DNA of 64,000 nt, from positions 62,001 through 126,000 of the forward strand of contig NZ_JOHS01000029.1 in the NCBI RefSeq assembly GCF_000725625.1. Reading direction: 5' to 3'. The stretch's first letter is position 1. Each line of letters begins with the position of its first letter. The notes under the pieces were generated by a model. The model had not been told where the DNA came from, searched no databases, and was given only the letters and a program-made list of their open reading frames with translations. The translations under genes and the position numbers were made by a program. The DNA is from Streptomyces sp. NRRL F-6676 (GTDB taxonomy: Bacteria > Actinomycetota > Actinomycetes > Streptomycetales > Streptomycetaceae). Of the stretch, positions 35,410 through 43,126 are shown piece after piece.

Positions 35410-36390
35410 ATGCCAGCAGTGACCGTCGAGAACCCGCTCACCCTTCCGCGGGTGGGCGCACCGGCCGACGCGGTGGCCCGCCCCGTGCTCGCCGTGACGA
35501 CCGCGCCCAGCGGCTTCGAAGGGGAGGGCTTCCCGGTCCGCCGCGCGTTCGCCGGGATCAACTACCGCCATCTCGACCCGTTCATCATGATGGACCAGAT
35601 GGGTGAGGTGGACTACGCACCGGGCGAGCCGAAGGGCACGCCCTGGCACCCCCACCGCGGCTTCGAGACCGTCACCTACATCATCGACGGCACCTTCGAC
35701 CACCAGGACAGCCACGGCGGTGGCGGCACCATCACCAACGGCGACACCCAGTGGATGACGGCCGGCTCCGGCCTCCTGCACATCGAGGCGCCGCCGGAGT
35801 CCCTGGTCGTCTCGGGCGGTCTCTTCCACGGCATCCAACTGTGGGTCAACCTCCCGGCCGCCGACAAGATGATGGCCCCGCGCTACCAGGACATCCGTGG
35901 CGGCCAGGTGCGGTTGCTCACCACCCCCGACGGCGGCGCGCTGCTCCGCGTCATCGCCGGTGAGCTGGACGGGCACGAGGGCCCCGGCGCCACCCACACC
36001 CCGATCACCCTCGTCCACGCCACGGTCGCGCCGGGCGCCGAGGTCACCCTGCCCTGGCGGGAGGAGTTCAACGGACTGGCGTACGTCCTGGCCGGACGCG
36101 GCAGCGTCGGCACCGACCGGCGTCCGGTGCACGTCGGGCAGACCGCGGTCTTCGGCGCGGGTTCCGCGCTGACCGTCCGCGCCGACGAGCGGCAGGACTC
36201 GAACACCCCCGACCTGGAGGTCCTGCTCCTCGGCGGCCGTCCGATCCGGGAGCCGATGGCGCACTACGGGCCGTTCGTCATGAACACCCGCGAGGAGCTC
36301 CAGCAGGCGTTCGAGGACTTCCAGAAGGGCCGCCTGGGCACGGTCCCGGCGGTCCACGGGATGACCGAGCAGGGCCCGGCCGGGGAGTAG
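35410..36390 (+). CDS. Pirin family protein
   Basis: 326 residues from ATG at 35410 with RBS aaggaggt. The N-terminal cupin carries the metal ligands: PWHPHRGFETVTYIIDGTFDHQDSHG (HPHRG and DHxDS) and the GLLHIEAPPE stretch. The second cupin is FNGLAYVLAGRGSVG and onward. Pirins are iron or redox-sensing proteins, some with quercetinase activity. To my knowledge a Streptomyces ambofaciens pirin modulates beta-oxidation through the acyl-CoA dehydrogenase AcdB. A direct repeat gttcaac-gttcaac and a compact promoter lie upstream. A strong terminator follows. Confidence 0.87.
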   Translation: MPAVTVENPLTLPRVGAPADAVARPVLAVTTAPSGFEGEGFPVRRAFAGINYRHLDPFIMMDQMGEVDYAPGEPKGTPWHPHRGFETVTYIIDGTFDHQDSHGGGGTITNGDTQWMTAGSGLLHIEAPPESLVVSGGLFHGIQLWVNLPAADKMMAPRYQDIRGGQVRLLTTPDGGALLRVIAGELDGHEGPGATHTPITLVHATVAPGAEVTLPWREEFNGLAYVLAGRGSVGTDRRPVHVGQTAVFGAGSALTVRADERQDSNTPDLEVLLLGGRPIREPMAHYGPFVMNTREELQQAFEDFQKGRLGTVPAVHGMTEQGPAGE

Positions 36391-36405
36391 CGGGCACGCG
36401 GGAGT

Positions 36406-36444
36406 GAGGGAGGGGGCGGTTCCGGCGGAACCGCCCCCTCCCTC
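36406..36444 (+). terminator. Strong hairpin terminator after pirin gene
   Basis: A near-perfect 18-bp stem (left arm gagggagggggcggttcc, right arm starting at 36427) with a tiny loop, followed by gtgttt. It starts 16 bp after the pirin stop. Confidence 0.85.
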
Positions 36445-36515
36445 GTGTTTCCCCCCGGTCACCCGGGCGGGTGTCCGGGCGGGCAGGGCCGTCGGCCGCG
36501 TGATCGGCTGGGGGC

Positions 36516-37541
36516 GTGCAGGTGCTCCCGGACTCCGTGCGACGGCTCGCCGCCTGGTGCGTCGTGGCGCTGCTCGTCGCCGGGGTCGGCTGGGTGGTGG
36601 TGGAGCTGTGCGCGGTGTTCCGCCCGGCCGTCGTCCCCGTGCTGCTCGCCCTGCTGGGCGCGGCACTGCTCGCGCCGCTGCACCGGCGGCTGGTCAAGGT
36701 GGGCGTGCACCGGTCGCTGTCCGCCTTCGTGACCTGCGTCGCCGTCGTCGCCGTGGTGGGCGGCGCGCTCTACATCGTCGTCTCCGCGCTGATCGACAAC
36801 GGCGCCCAGATCATCGACTCCGTCCGCAAGGCCGCGCAGGACGTCGCCGGGCACTTCGGGTCGTCCGGGGCCTCCGTGGACTCGCTCGCCGACGAGGCGC
36901 GCAAGCTGCTCGGCAGGTTCAGCGGCAGCGCGGTCTCCAGCGTCGTCACCGGGGTCAGCTACGTCGGCGAGACCATCGCCACGGCCATCCTCGCGCTGCT
37001 GCTCGTCTTCTTCTTCCTGCGCGACGCCGACCGCGCCGTACGGGGGCTGCGCGCGCTCTCCCCGTACGACAGCGCCGACACCGTGGAGGCGGTGGCACGG
37101 CGGGCCTTCGTCGCGGTGGAGGGGTTCATGCGGGGGACCACGATCATCGCGCTGATCGACGCGGCCCTCATCACCGCCGGGCTCCTCGGACTGCGGGTGC
37201 CGGGCGCGGTGGGCCTGGGCGCGCTGGTGTTCGTGGGCGCGTACATCCCGTATCTGGGGGCGTTCCTCTCCGGCGCGGTGGCGGTGCTCGTGGCCTTCGC
37301 CGACCGGGGGTTCGCGGTGGCGGTGTGGGCGCTCGGGGTGATCGTCGCCGTGCAGCTCATCGAGGGGCATGTGCTCCAGCCGGTGATCCAGAGCCGTACG
37401 GTGCGGATGCACCCGGCGGTGGTCCTGGTGGCCCTCGCCGCCGGCGCGTCGGTGGCCGGCATCCTCGGCATGCTCCTGGCGGTCCCGCTCACGGCAGCGG
37501 CGTTCGGCGCGGCACACGAGGTACGGGAGAGACAGGAGTAG
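36516..37541 (+). CDS. AI-2E family transporter (PerM/TqsA-like permease)
   Basis: 341 residues from GTG at 36516. About eight hydrophobic segments are seen, starting LAAWCVVALLVAGVGWVVVEL and VVPVLLALLGAALLAPLHRRL. The family pattern continues with a periplasmic-facing amphipathic stretch (ALIDNGAQIIDSVRKAAQDV) and the conserved core GFMRGTTIIALIDAALITAGLLGLRVPGAVGLGALVFVGAYIPYLGAFLSG. The segment EGHVLQPVIQSRTVRMHPAVVLVALAAGASVAGILGMLLAVPL follows. Substrate unknown; relatives export autoinducer-2 or act in cation balance. It is convergent with the PP2C gene. Confidence 0.85.
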   Translation: MQVLPDSVRRLAAWCVVALLVAGVGWVVVELCAVFRPAVVPVLLALLGAALLAPLHRRLVKVGVHRSLSAFVTCVAVVAVVGGALYIVVSALIDNGAQIIDSVRKAAQDVAGHFGSSGASVDSLADEARKLLGRFSGSAVSSVVTGVSYVGETIATAILALLLVFFFLRDADRAVRGLRALSPYDSADTVEAVARRAFVAVEGFMRGTTIIALIDAALITAGLLGLRVPGAVGLGALVFVGAYIPYLGAFLSGAVAVLVAFADRGFAVAVWALGVIVAVQLIEGHVLQPVIQSRTVRMHPAVVLVALAAGASVAGILGMLLAVPLTAAAFGAAHEVRERQE

Positions 37542-37559
37542 GTACGGCGGTCGGTCCGG

Positions 37560-39695
37560 CTACGCCGGATCCGGCCGCTCCCGCAACTCGAACCAGATCG
37601 TCTTCCCCTCCCCCCGCGGATCGACCCCCCACCCGTCCGCGAGGAACTCCATCAGCACCAGCCCCCGCCCGGAGGACGCCAGCTCCCCCGGGTCCCGCTT
37701 GTGCGGCAGGTCATCGCTCACGTCGGTGACCTCGACGCGCACTGTGCGGCCGTCGGCCCGGCCCCGGCCGGCGACCTCGGCGACCAGCAGCGCGTCCGCG
37801 TCCGTGTGCACGAGCACGTTCGTCAGCATCTCGGAGAGCAGCAGCACCGCCGAGTCGACCTGGTCCGCCGAGGCCCAGTCGTGCAGCAGCTCGCGCAGCT
37901 GCTGCCGGGCCCCGGCGATCCGCTCCGGCTCGGTCTGGGCGACGGCCAGCACCGCCCGCCGCACCGTCGGCCGCGAGCCGTCCGCGCCGCCCGTGTCGTG
38001 GCAGCCGCAGCCCGGGCCCAGCCGGCACAGCAGCAGGACCGCGATGTCGTCCTCGCGCCGGTCGGCCAGCGGGCCGGTGGCGTGGTGGGAGGAGGGCCCG
38101 TGCACGCCCTGCACCAGCGCGTCGGCCAGCTCCTCCATGTCGCCGTCGTGCTCCTCCAGGATGCGGCGGATGCGCCGCCACCCCGTGTCCAGGTCGTGTC
38201 CGCCGGTCTCGATCAGGCCGTCCGTGCAGATCAGCATGGTCTCGCCGGGCTCCAGGACCAGCCGGGTGGTCGGGTAGTCGGCGTCCGGGTCGATGCCGAG
38301 CGGCAGCCCGCCCGAGGTCGGCCGCAGCAGTACCGTGCGGTCGGCCATGCGGATCGCGGGGTCCGGGTGGCCGGCCCGGGCGATCTCCAGCATCCCGGTC
38401 GCCGGGTCCACCTCGACGTACAGACAGGTCGCGAAGCGCAGGTCGGAGCCGTCGTCGCCGTACGTCATGCCGTGCAGGAACCGCGAGGCGCGGGTGAGGA
38501 CGGCGTCGGGGCGGTGGCCCTCGGAGGCGTAGGCGCGCAGTGCGATGCGGAGCTGGCCCATGAGCCCCGCCGCCCGTACGTCGTGGCCCTGGACGTCGCC
38601 CATGACCAGCGCGAACCGGCCCCCGCCGCCGGGCAGCGGGATCATGTCGTACCAGTCGCCGCCGACCTGGAGCCCGCCGCCGGTCGGCACATAGCGGGCG
38701 GCGATCTTCATGCCGGGGATCTGCGGGCCGAGCCGGGGGAGCATCGAGCGCTGAAGCCCCTCCGTCAGCTCCCGCTCCGACTCGGCGACCTCCGCGCGGG
38801 ACAGCGCCTGGGCGAGCATCCGGGCCACCGTGGTGAGCACCGAGCGCTCGTCGGGGGTGAAGGTGACGGGGTAGGTGAACCCCGCCATCCAGGTGCCCAT
38901 CGTCCTGCCCGCGACGGTGAGCGGCAGGAACGCCCAGGACTGGCGGTTGAAGTGGGCGGCGAGCGGCCAGGAGGCGGGGTAGCGGGCCTTGTACTCGGCG
39001 GGCGAGGAGAGATAGACGGCGCGGCCGGTGCGCACCACCTCGGTGGCCGGGTAGTCGGTGGCGAGCGGCATGTCGACGAAGGGGCTCTCGTCGCCCGGGG
39101 ACTGCCCGTGGTGGCCGACGACGGTGAGGTGGTCGCCCTGCACGCCGAAGACGGCCTGCCCGTCCGGGGTGAAGCCGGGCATCGACAGCCCCGCCGCCAC
39201 CCGCAGCACCTCCTGGGTGGAGCGGGCCTCGGCGAGCGCGCGCCCGGCGTCCAGCAGGAACGCCTCGCGCGAGCGGCGCCAGTCGCCGGTGACGGAGGTG
39301 CGCACGACGGCGCCCGGCCCGGGTTCGGTGACCTCCTGCATGGTGCCGACCAGGCGGTACTCGCCGGTGGCCGGGTCCAGGGAGGGACGGGAGCGGCTGC
39401 GGACGACGCGCAGGACCCTGCCGTGCTCGTCCATGACCCTCAGCCGCATCTCGGCGATGGTGCCCTCGCTGAGGGCGAGCTGGACGACGGCGTCCACCTC
39501 GCTCCAGTCCACCGGGTGGAAGCGCGCCCGCATCCCGGCCTCGCCGAGCATGGTCGGCTCCGCGGGCAGCCCGACCAGCCGCGCGGCCTCGGCGTCCAGG
39601 ATGACGAGGCGCTCGTCCTCGTCCCAGCGCCACAGCCCGGTGGCGAGGGAGGCCAGGACCTCCCCCACGGCGGGCAGGGGCTCACCAGTGCGCAT
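37560..39695 (-). CDS. PP2C (SpoIIE) phosphatase with PAS, GAF and anti-sigma kinase ATPase domains
   Basis: 711 residues from ATG at 39695. Domain order: a PAS-like sensor (about 15-135), GAF domain (about 145-310), and SpoIIE/PP2C phosphatase (about 330-560). The phosphatase has GGDWYDMIPLPGG, LVMGDVQGHDVRAAGLMGQLR, TSGGLPLGIDP, ICTDGLIE and REDDIAVLLL metal-binding aspartates. A C-terminal HATPase_c domain (about 580-705) has LLSEMLTNVLVHTDADA and SSGRGLVLMEFLADGWGV. Having both phosphatase and kinase activity allows switching of an anti-anti-sigma factor. A cysteine/histidine patch PGCGCHD lies between the two. A perfect parS lies upstream. Confidence 0.87.
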   Translation of the reverse strand: MRTGEPLPAVGEVLASLATGLWRWDEDERLVILDAEAARLVGLPAEPTMLGEAGMRARFHPVDWSEVDAVVQLALSEGTIAEMRLRVMDEHGRVLRVVRSRSRPSLDPATGEYRLVGTMQEVTEPGPGAVVRTSVTGDWRRSREAFLLDAGRALAEARSTQEVLRVAAGLSMPGFTPDGQAVFGVQGDHLTVVGHHGQSPGDESPFVDMPLATDYPATEVVRTGRAVYLSSPAEYKARYPASWPLAAHFNRQSWAFLPLTVAGRTMGTWMAGFTYPVTFTPDERSVLTTVARMLAQALSRAEVAESERELTEGLQRSMLPRLGPQIPGMKIAARYVPTGGGLQVGGDWYDMIPLPGGGGRFALVMGDVQGHDVRAAGLMGQLRIALRAYASEGHRPDAVLTRASRFLHGMTYGDDGSDLRFATCLYVEVDPATGMLEIARAGHPDPAIRMADRTVLLRPTSGGLPLGIDPDADYPTTRLVLEPGETMLICTDGLIETGGHDLDTGWRRIRRILEEHDGDMEELADALVQGVHGPSSHHATGPLADRREDDIAVLLLCRLGPGCGCHDTGGADGSRPTVRRAVLAVAQTEPERIAGARQQLRELLHDWASADQVDSAVLLLSEMLTNVLVHTDADALLVAEVAGRGRADGRTVRVEVTDVSDDLPHKRDPGELASSGRGLVLMEFLADGWGVDPRGEGKTIWFELRERPDPA

Positions 39696-39801
39696 TGTCC
39701 CACTGTAGGAACGAGTGATCGGACGCTGCCACCGCTGCCGGGCCCGTGCTCCCGCGCGGGAATGGGGGAGAGCGGGCTTCGGGTGCCCGGTACGCTGGGG
39801 G

Positions 39802-39817
39802 TGTTTCACGTGAAACA
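39802..39817. other. parS centromere site, perfect consensus
   Basis: TGTTTCACGTGAAACA is an exact 16-of-16 match to the bacterial parS consensus bound by ParB. It lies in the short region between the divergent PP2C and aspS genes, 80 bp before the aspS start, where spreading ParB could affect either promoter. Confidence 0.95.
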
Positions 39818-39896
39818 TGCACCGTGCGCCCACGGCGAAGACCGAGGGGCAGGGACGCGTCACAGACCCCGATCCGCGAAGGCTGGATGAACGACG

Positions 39897-41660
39897 ATGC
39901 ATCGGTACAGGTCCCACACCTGCGGCGAGCTCCGCGCCTCTGACGTCGGCTCCGACGTCCGGCTGAGTGGCTGGCTGCACAATCGGCGCGACCTGGGCGG
40001 CATCCTCTTCATCGATCTGCGCGATCACTACGGCATCACCCAGCTGGTGGCCCGCCCCGGCACCCCCGCCTACGAGACCCTGGACAAGCTGTCCAAGGAG
40101 TCCACCGTCCGGGTCGACGGCAAGGTCGTCTCGCGCGGCACCGAGAACGTCAACACCGACCTGCCGACCGGCGAGGTCGAGGTCGAGGTGGGCGAGGTCG
40201 AGCTGCTCGGCGCCGCCGCCCCGCTGCCGTTCACGATCAACACCGAGGACGGGGTCAACGAGGAGCGGCGTCTGGAGTACCGCTTCCTCGACCTGCGGCG
40301 CGAGCGCATGCACCGCAACATCCTGCTGCGCACGTCGGTCATCTCCGCCATCCGGCACAAGATGGCCGCGATGAACTTCAACGAGATGGCGACGCCGATC
40401 CTCACCGCCACCTCCCCCGAGGGCGCCCGCGACTTCGTCGTGCCCTCCCGCCTCAACCCGGGCAAGTTCTACGCCCTGCCCCAGGCGCCGCAGCAGTTCA
40501 AGCAGCTGCTGATGATCTCCGGCTTCGACCGCTACTTCCAGATCGCGCCCTGCTTCCGCGACGAGGACGCCCGCGCGGACCGTTCGCCGGGCGAGTTCTA
40601 CCAGCTCGACGTGGAGATGAGCTTCGTCGAGCAGGAGGACGTCTTCCAGCCCATCGAGAAGCTGATGACGGACCTCTTCGAGGAGTTCGGCGGCGGCCGG
40701 CACGTCACCTCGCCGTTCCCGCGCATCCCGTTCCGCGAGGCGATGGCGAAGTACGGCTCGGACAAGCCGGACCTGCGGGCCAAGCTGGAGCTGGTCGACC
40801 TCACCGACGTCTTCGCGGGCTCGGAGTTCAAGGCGTTCGCCGGCAAGCACGTGCGCGCGCTGCCCGTGCCGGACGTCGCCGCCCAGCCCCGCAGGTTCTT
40901 CGACCAGCTCGGCGAGTACGCGGTCGAGCAGGGCGCGAAGGGCCTGGCCTGGGTGCGCGTCGCCGAGGACGGCTCGCTGACCGGCCCGATCGCCAAGTTC
41001 CTCACCGAGGAGAACGTCGCCGAGCTGACCAAGCGGCTGTCGCTGGCCGCCGGACACGCGGTGTTCTTCGGCGCGGGCGAGTACGACGAGGTCTCCAAGA
41101 TCATGGGCGCGGTGCGGGTCGAGGCCGCCAAGCGCGCCGGGCAGTTCGAGGAGAACGTCTTCCGGTTCTGCTGGATCGTCGACTTCCCGATGTACGAGAA
41201 GGACGAGGAGACCGGGAAGATCGACTTCTCGCACAACCCGTTCTCGATGCCGCAGGGCGGCATGGACGCCCTGGAGAACCAGGACCCGCTGGACATCCTC
41301 GCCTGGCAGTACGACATCGTCTGCAACGGCGTCGAGCTGTCCTCCGGCGCGATCCGGAACCACGAGCCGGACATCATGCTCAAGGCGTTCGAGATCGCCG
41401 GCTACGACCACGAGACGGTGGAGCGCGAGTTCGCGGGGATGCTGCGCGCGCTGCGCTTCGGCGCCCCGCCGCACGGTGGCATCGCCCCGGGCGTGGACCG
41501 CATCGTCATGCTGCTCGCCGACGAGCCGAACATCCGCGAGACCATCGCCTTCCCGCTCAACGGCAACGCCCAGGACCTGATGATGGGCGCGCCGACGGAG
41601 CTGGAGGAGGCCCGGCTGCGGGAACTGCATCTGACGGTGCGCAAGCCGCAGCCCAAGTAA
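39897..41660 (+). CDS. aspS: Aspartyl-tRNA synthetase
   Basis: 587 residues. It has an N-terminal OB-fold anticodon-binding domain ([31 protein letters not shown]) and class II catalytic core. Motif 2 is visible in [47 protein letters not shown] insertion domain lies at about 290-410. Motif 3 is in [15 protein letters not shown]. The length is that of the bacterial form. It charges tRNA-Asp, and may be non-discriminating for tRNA-Asn, which is common in actinobacteria. A parS site lies 80 bp upstream and two terminator hairpins follow. Confidence 0.95.
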   Translation: MHRYRSHTCGELRASDVGSDVRLSGWLHNRRDLGGILFIDLRDHYGITQLVARPGTPAYETLDKLSKESTVRVDGKVVSRGTENVNTDLPTGEVEVEVGEVELLGAAAPLPFTINTEDGVNEERRLEYRFLDLRRERMHRNILLRTSVISAIRHKMAAMNFNEMATPILTATSPEGARDFVVPSRLNPGKFYALPQAPQQFKQLLMISGFDRYFQIAPCFRDEDARADRSPGEFYQLDVEMSFVEQEDVFQPIEKLMTDLFEEFGGGRHVTSPFPRIPFREAMAKYGSDKPDLRAKLELVDLTDVFAGSEFKAFAGKHVRALPVPDVAAQPRRFFDQLGEYAVEQGAKGLAWVRVAEDGSLTGPIAKFLTEENVAELTKRLSLAAGHAVFFGAGEYDEVSKIMGAVRVEAAKRAGQFEENVFRFCWIVDFPMYEKDEETGKIDFSHNPFSMPQGGMDALENQDPLDILAWQYDIVCNGVELSSGAIRNHEPDIMLKAFEIAGYDHETVEREFAGMLRALRFGAPPHGGIAPGVDRIVMLLADEPNIRETIAFPLNGNAQDLMMGAPTELEEARLRELHLTVRKPQPK

Positions 41661-41698
41661 TTCCGCGGCGTGCTGCGGTAACGCGCAATTCCGCTTTT

Positions 41699-41764
41699 CC
41701 TCCGCGCGGGAAACCGCGCGGAGGCGCACGCGGCGAAGGGGCGGTCCGGCCGGACCGCCCCTTC
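41699..41764. terminator. Two successive hairpins after aspS
   Basis: Hairpin 1: cctccgcgcgg (41699-41709) with ccgcgcggagg (41714-41724), loop gaaa. Hairpin 2: gaaggggcggtccgg (41735-41749) with ccggaccgccccttc (41750-41764). Placed between aspS and the convergent secreted-protein gene, they can stop transcription from both sides. Confidence 0.85.
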
Positions 41765-41795
41765 TTCATGCCCGTTCCGTTTCCCTGCCGCGGCG

Positions 41796-42152
41796 TCAGA
41801 AGCCGCAGTACACCCCGCTGCCGTAGTCGCTCAGCAGGTCGTCGCGGACCCAGCCGTACACACCCGTGCTGTCGTTGCGCAGGTACGTCCAGGTGTAGTC
41901 GCCCGCGATGGTGAAGCAGTGGTAGTCCAGCCGCTGCGTGTTGTAGGCGATCCCGTTGATCGCACAACCGGTGCTGGAGCCGCTGCGCTCGTTGGCCCCG
42001 TCGGCCGTCTTGTTCCAGGCACTGCCGTCCTTGTCGGAGACCGTCTTGCCGCAGGACGCGGCGGCCGATGCCGGCGTGGTGGCCAGAGCGATCGGCAGGC
42101 TCGCGGCCACGGCCACGAGGGTCGGCAGAACGACTGCGAATCGACGCTTCAT
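41796..42152 (-). CDS. Small secreted SH3-like protein
   Basis: 118 residues. The signal peptide MKRRFAVVLPTLVAVAASLPIALATTPASA ends with an ASA cleavage site near 30. The mature part (about 88 residues) has three to four cysteines (SCGKTV, GCAING, YHCFTI, VYCGF) and the SH3-like pattern CFTIAGDYTWTYLRNDSTGVYGWVRDDLL. Bacterial SH3 repeats of this type bind cell wall peptides. The role of this protein is unknown. Its leader is strikingly purine-rich. It is divergent from the two-component operon. Confidence 0.78.
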   Translation of the reverse strand: MKRRFAVVLPTLVAVAASLPIALATTPASAAASCGKTVSDKDGSAWNKTADGANERSGSSTGCAINGIAYNTQRLDYHCFTIAGDYTWTYLRNDSTGVYGWVRDDLLSDYGSGVYCGF

Positions 42153-42216
42153 TGTTCCCCCATCGTCGTTTTTCTTCTGTCGTTTCCTCTGTTGTTTCTT
42201 CTGTCCTTGTTGCAGC
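42153..42216 (-). promoter_or_regulatory. Purine-rich 5' leader of the secreted SH3-like gene
   Basis: Read on the minus strand, the 60 bases before the ATG are nearly all A and G with scattered C. They include two copies of GACAGAAGAAA 24 bp apart and end GGGGGAACA before ATG. An unstructured A-rich leader is unusual in this genome and would favour ribosome loading. The rest of the region to 42391 holds an imperfect dyad (ttcacggattcc near 42321 and ggaatccccgtgg near 42357) before the response regulator. Confidence 0.6.
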
Positions 42217-42391
42217 CGTTACGATTCGACACCGAACGTGCTGAAGAAATGATTCCGGCACGGGATGTCTGTTTCTTGCCGTTGCGTGTCCGGAAATATG
42301 AGCCTCCCCGCCTACCTGGATTCACGGATTCCGGAATTCCCCTTCTGGTACGTTGTGGAATCCCCGTGGAATGGCCGTCGAAGGAGTCGCG

Positions 42392-43126
42392 TTGCCCGCT
42401 CGCATACTCGTCGCCGAGGACGACGTGAAACAGGCGCAACTGATCCGCATCTACCTGGAGCGGGAGGGCCACGACGTACAGGTCGTGGCCGACGGACGCT
42501 CCGCGATCGACCGCGCCCGCGCCTCCCGGCCCGACCTGCTCGTCCTCGACGTGATGATGCCGCACGTCGACGGGCTCGATGTCTGCCGCGTCCTGCGCGC
42601 GGAGTCCCGGGTGCCGATCCTGCTGCTGACCGCGCGCAGCACCGAGGAGGATCTGCTCCTCGGCCTCGACCTGGGCGCCGACGACTATCTGACCAAGCCG
42701 TACAGCCCCCGCGAACTCACCGCCCGGGTACGGGCGCTGCTGCGCCGGGCGCGGCCCGCGGAGGGGGAGCGGCCACCGGTCCTCACCGTGGGCGACCTGG
42801 TGATCGACACCGCCCGCTTCGAGGTGACGGCGGCGGGCGCGCCGGTGCCGCTCACCGGCAAGGAGTTCGCGATCCTGGCCCTCCTCGCGGCCGAGCCGGG
42901 CCGCGTCTTCACCCGCGCCCAGATCATCGACCGCGTCTTCGGCTTCGACCAGCAGGTACTGGAGCGCACGGTCGACGCCCATGTGCGGAACCTGCGCCGC
43001 AAGCTGGACGAGGGCGGCGGGAGCGGGGGCGCCCGGCACGTCGAGACGGTGTACGGGCGCGGCTACCGGCTGACCCCGGAACCGGCGGCGGGGCCCGGGC
43101 CCCGTACCGCCGGGGAGGCACCGTGA
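42392..43126 (+). CDS. OmpR/PhoB family response regulator
   Basis: 244 residues from TTG at 42392, chosen because AAGGAG lies five bases upstream; ATG at 42371 would add seven residues. The receiver domain has acidic pocket AEDD (9-11), phospho-acceptor Asp53 in LLVLDVMMPHVDG, LLTARS threonine and DDYLTKPYSPREL lysine. The winged-helix domain contains LTGKEFAILALLAAEPGRVFTRAQIIDRVFGFDQQVLERTVDAHVRNLRRKLDEG and VYGRGYRL. It is co-translated with the kinase (GTGA). Its likely target is the convergent ABC operon or the secreted SH3 gene, by position only. Confidence 0.87.
   Translation: MPARILVAEDDVKQAQLIRIYLEREGHDVQVVADGRSAIDRARASRPDLLVLDVMMPHVDGLDVCRVLRAESRVPILLLTARSTEEDLLLGLDLGADDYLTKPYSPRELTARVRALLRRARPAEGERPPVLTVGDLVIDTARFEVTAAGAPVPLTGKEFAILALLAAEPGRVFTRAQIIDRVFGFDQQVLERTVDAHVRNLRRKLDEGGGSGGARHVETVYGRGYRLTPEPAAGPGPRTAGEAP

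Noticed and set aside
37560..41729. A 1389-codon open frame on the minus strand covering the PP2C gene and all of aspS in antisense
   Set aside because: Only the part from ATG 39695 shows domains; the upstream 670 codons are Arg/Gln/Val/Leu-rich antisense of aspS, an artefact of high GC.
42421..42436. cgacgtgaaacagg as a third parS site
   Set aside because: Only half of the palindrome matches and it lies in the response regulator coding sequence.
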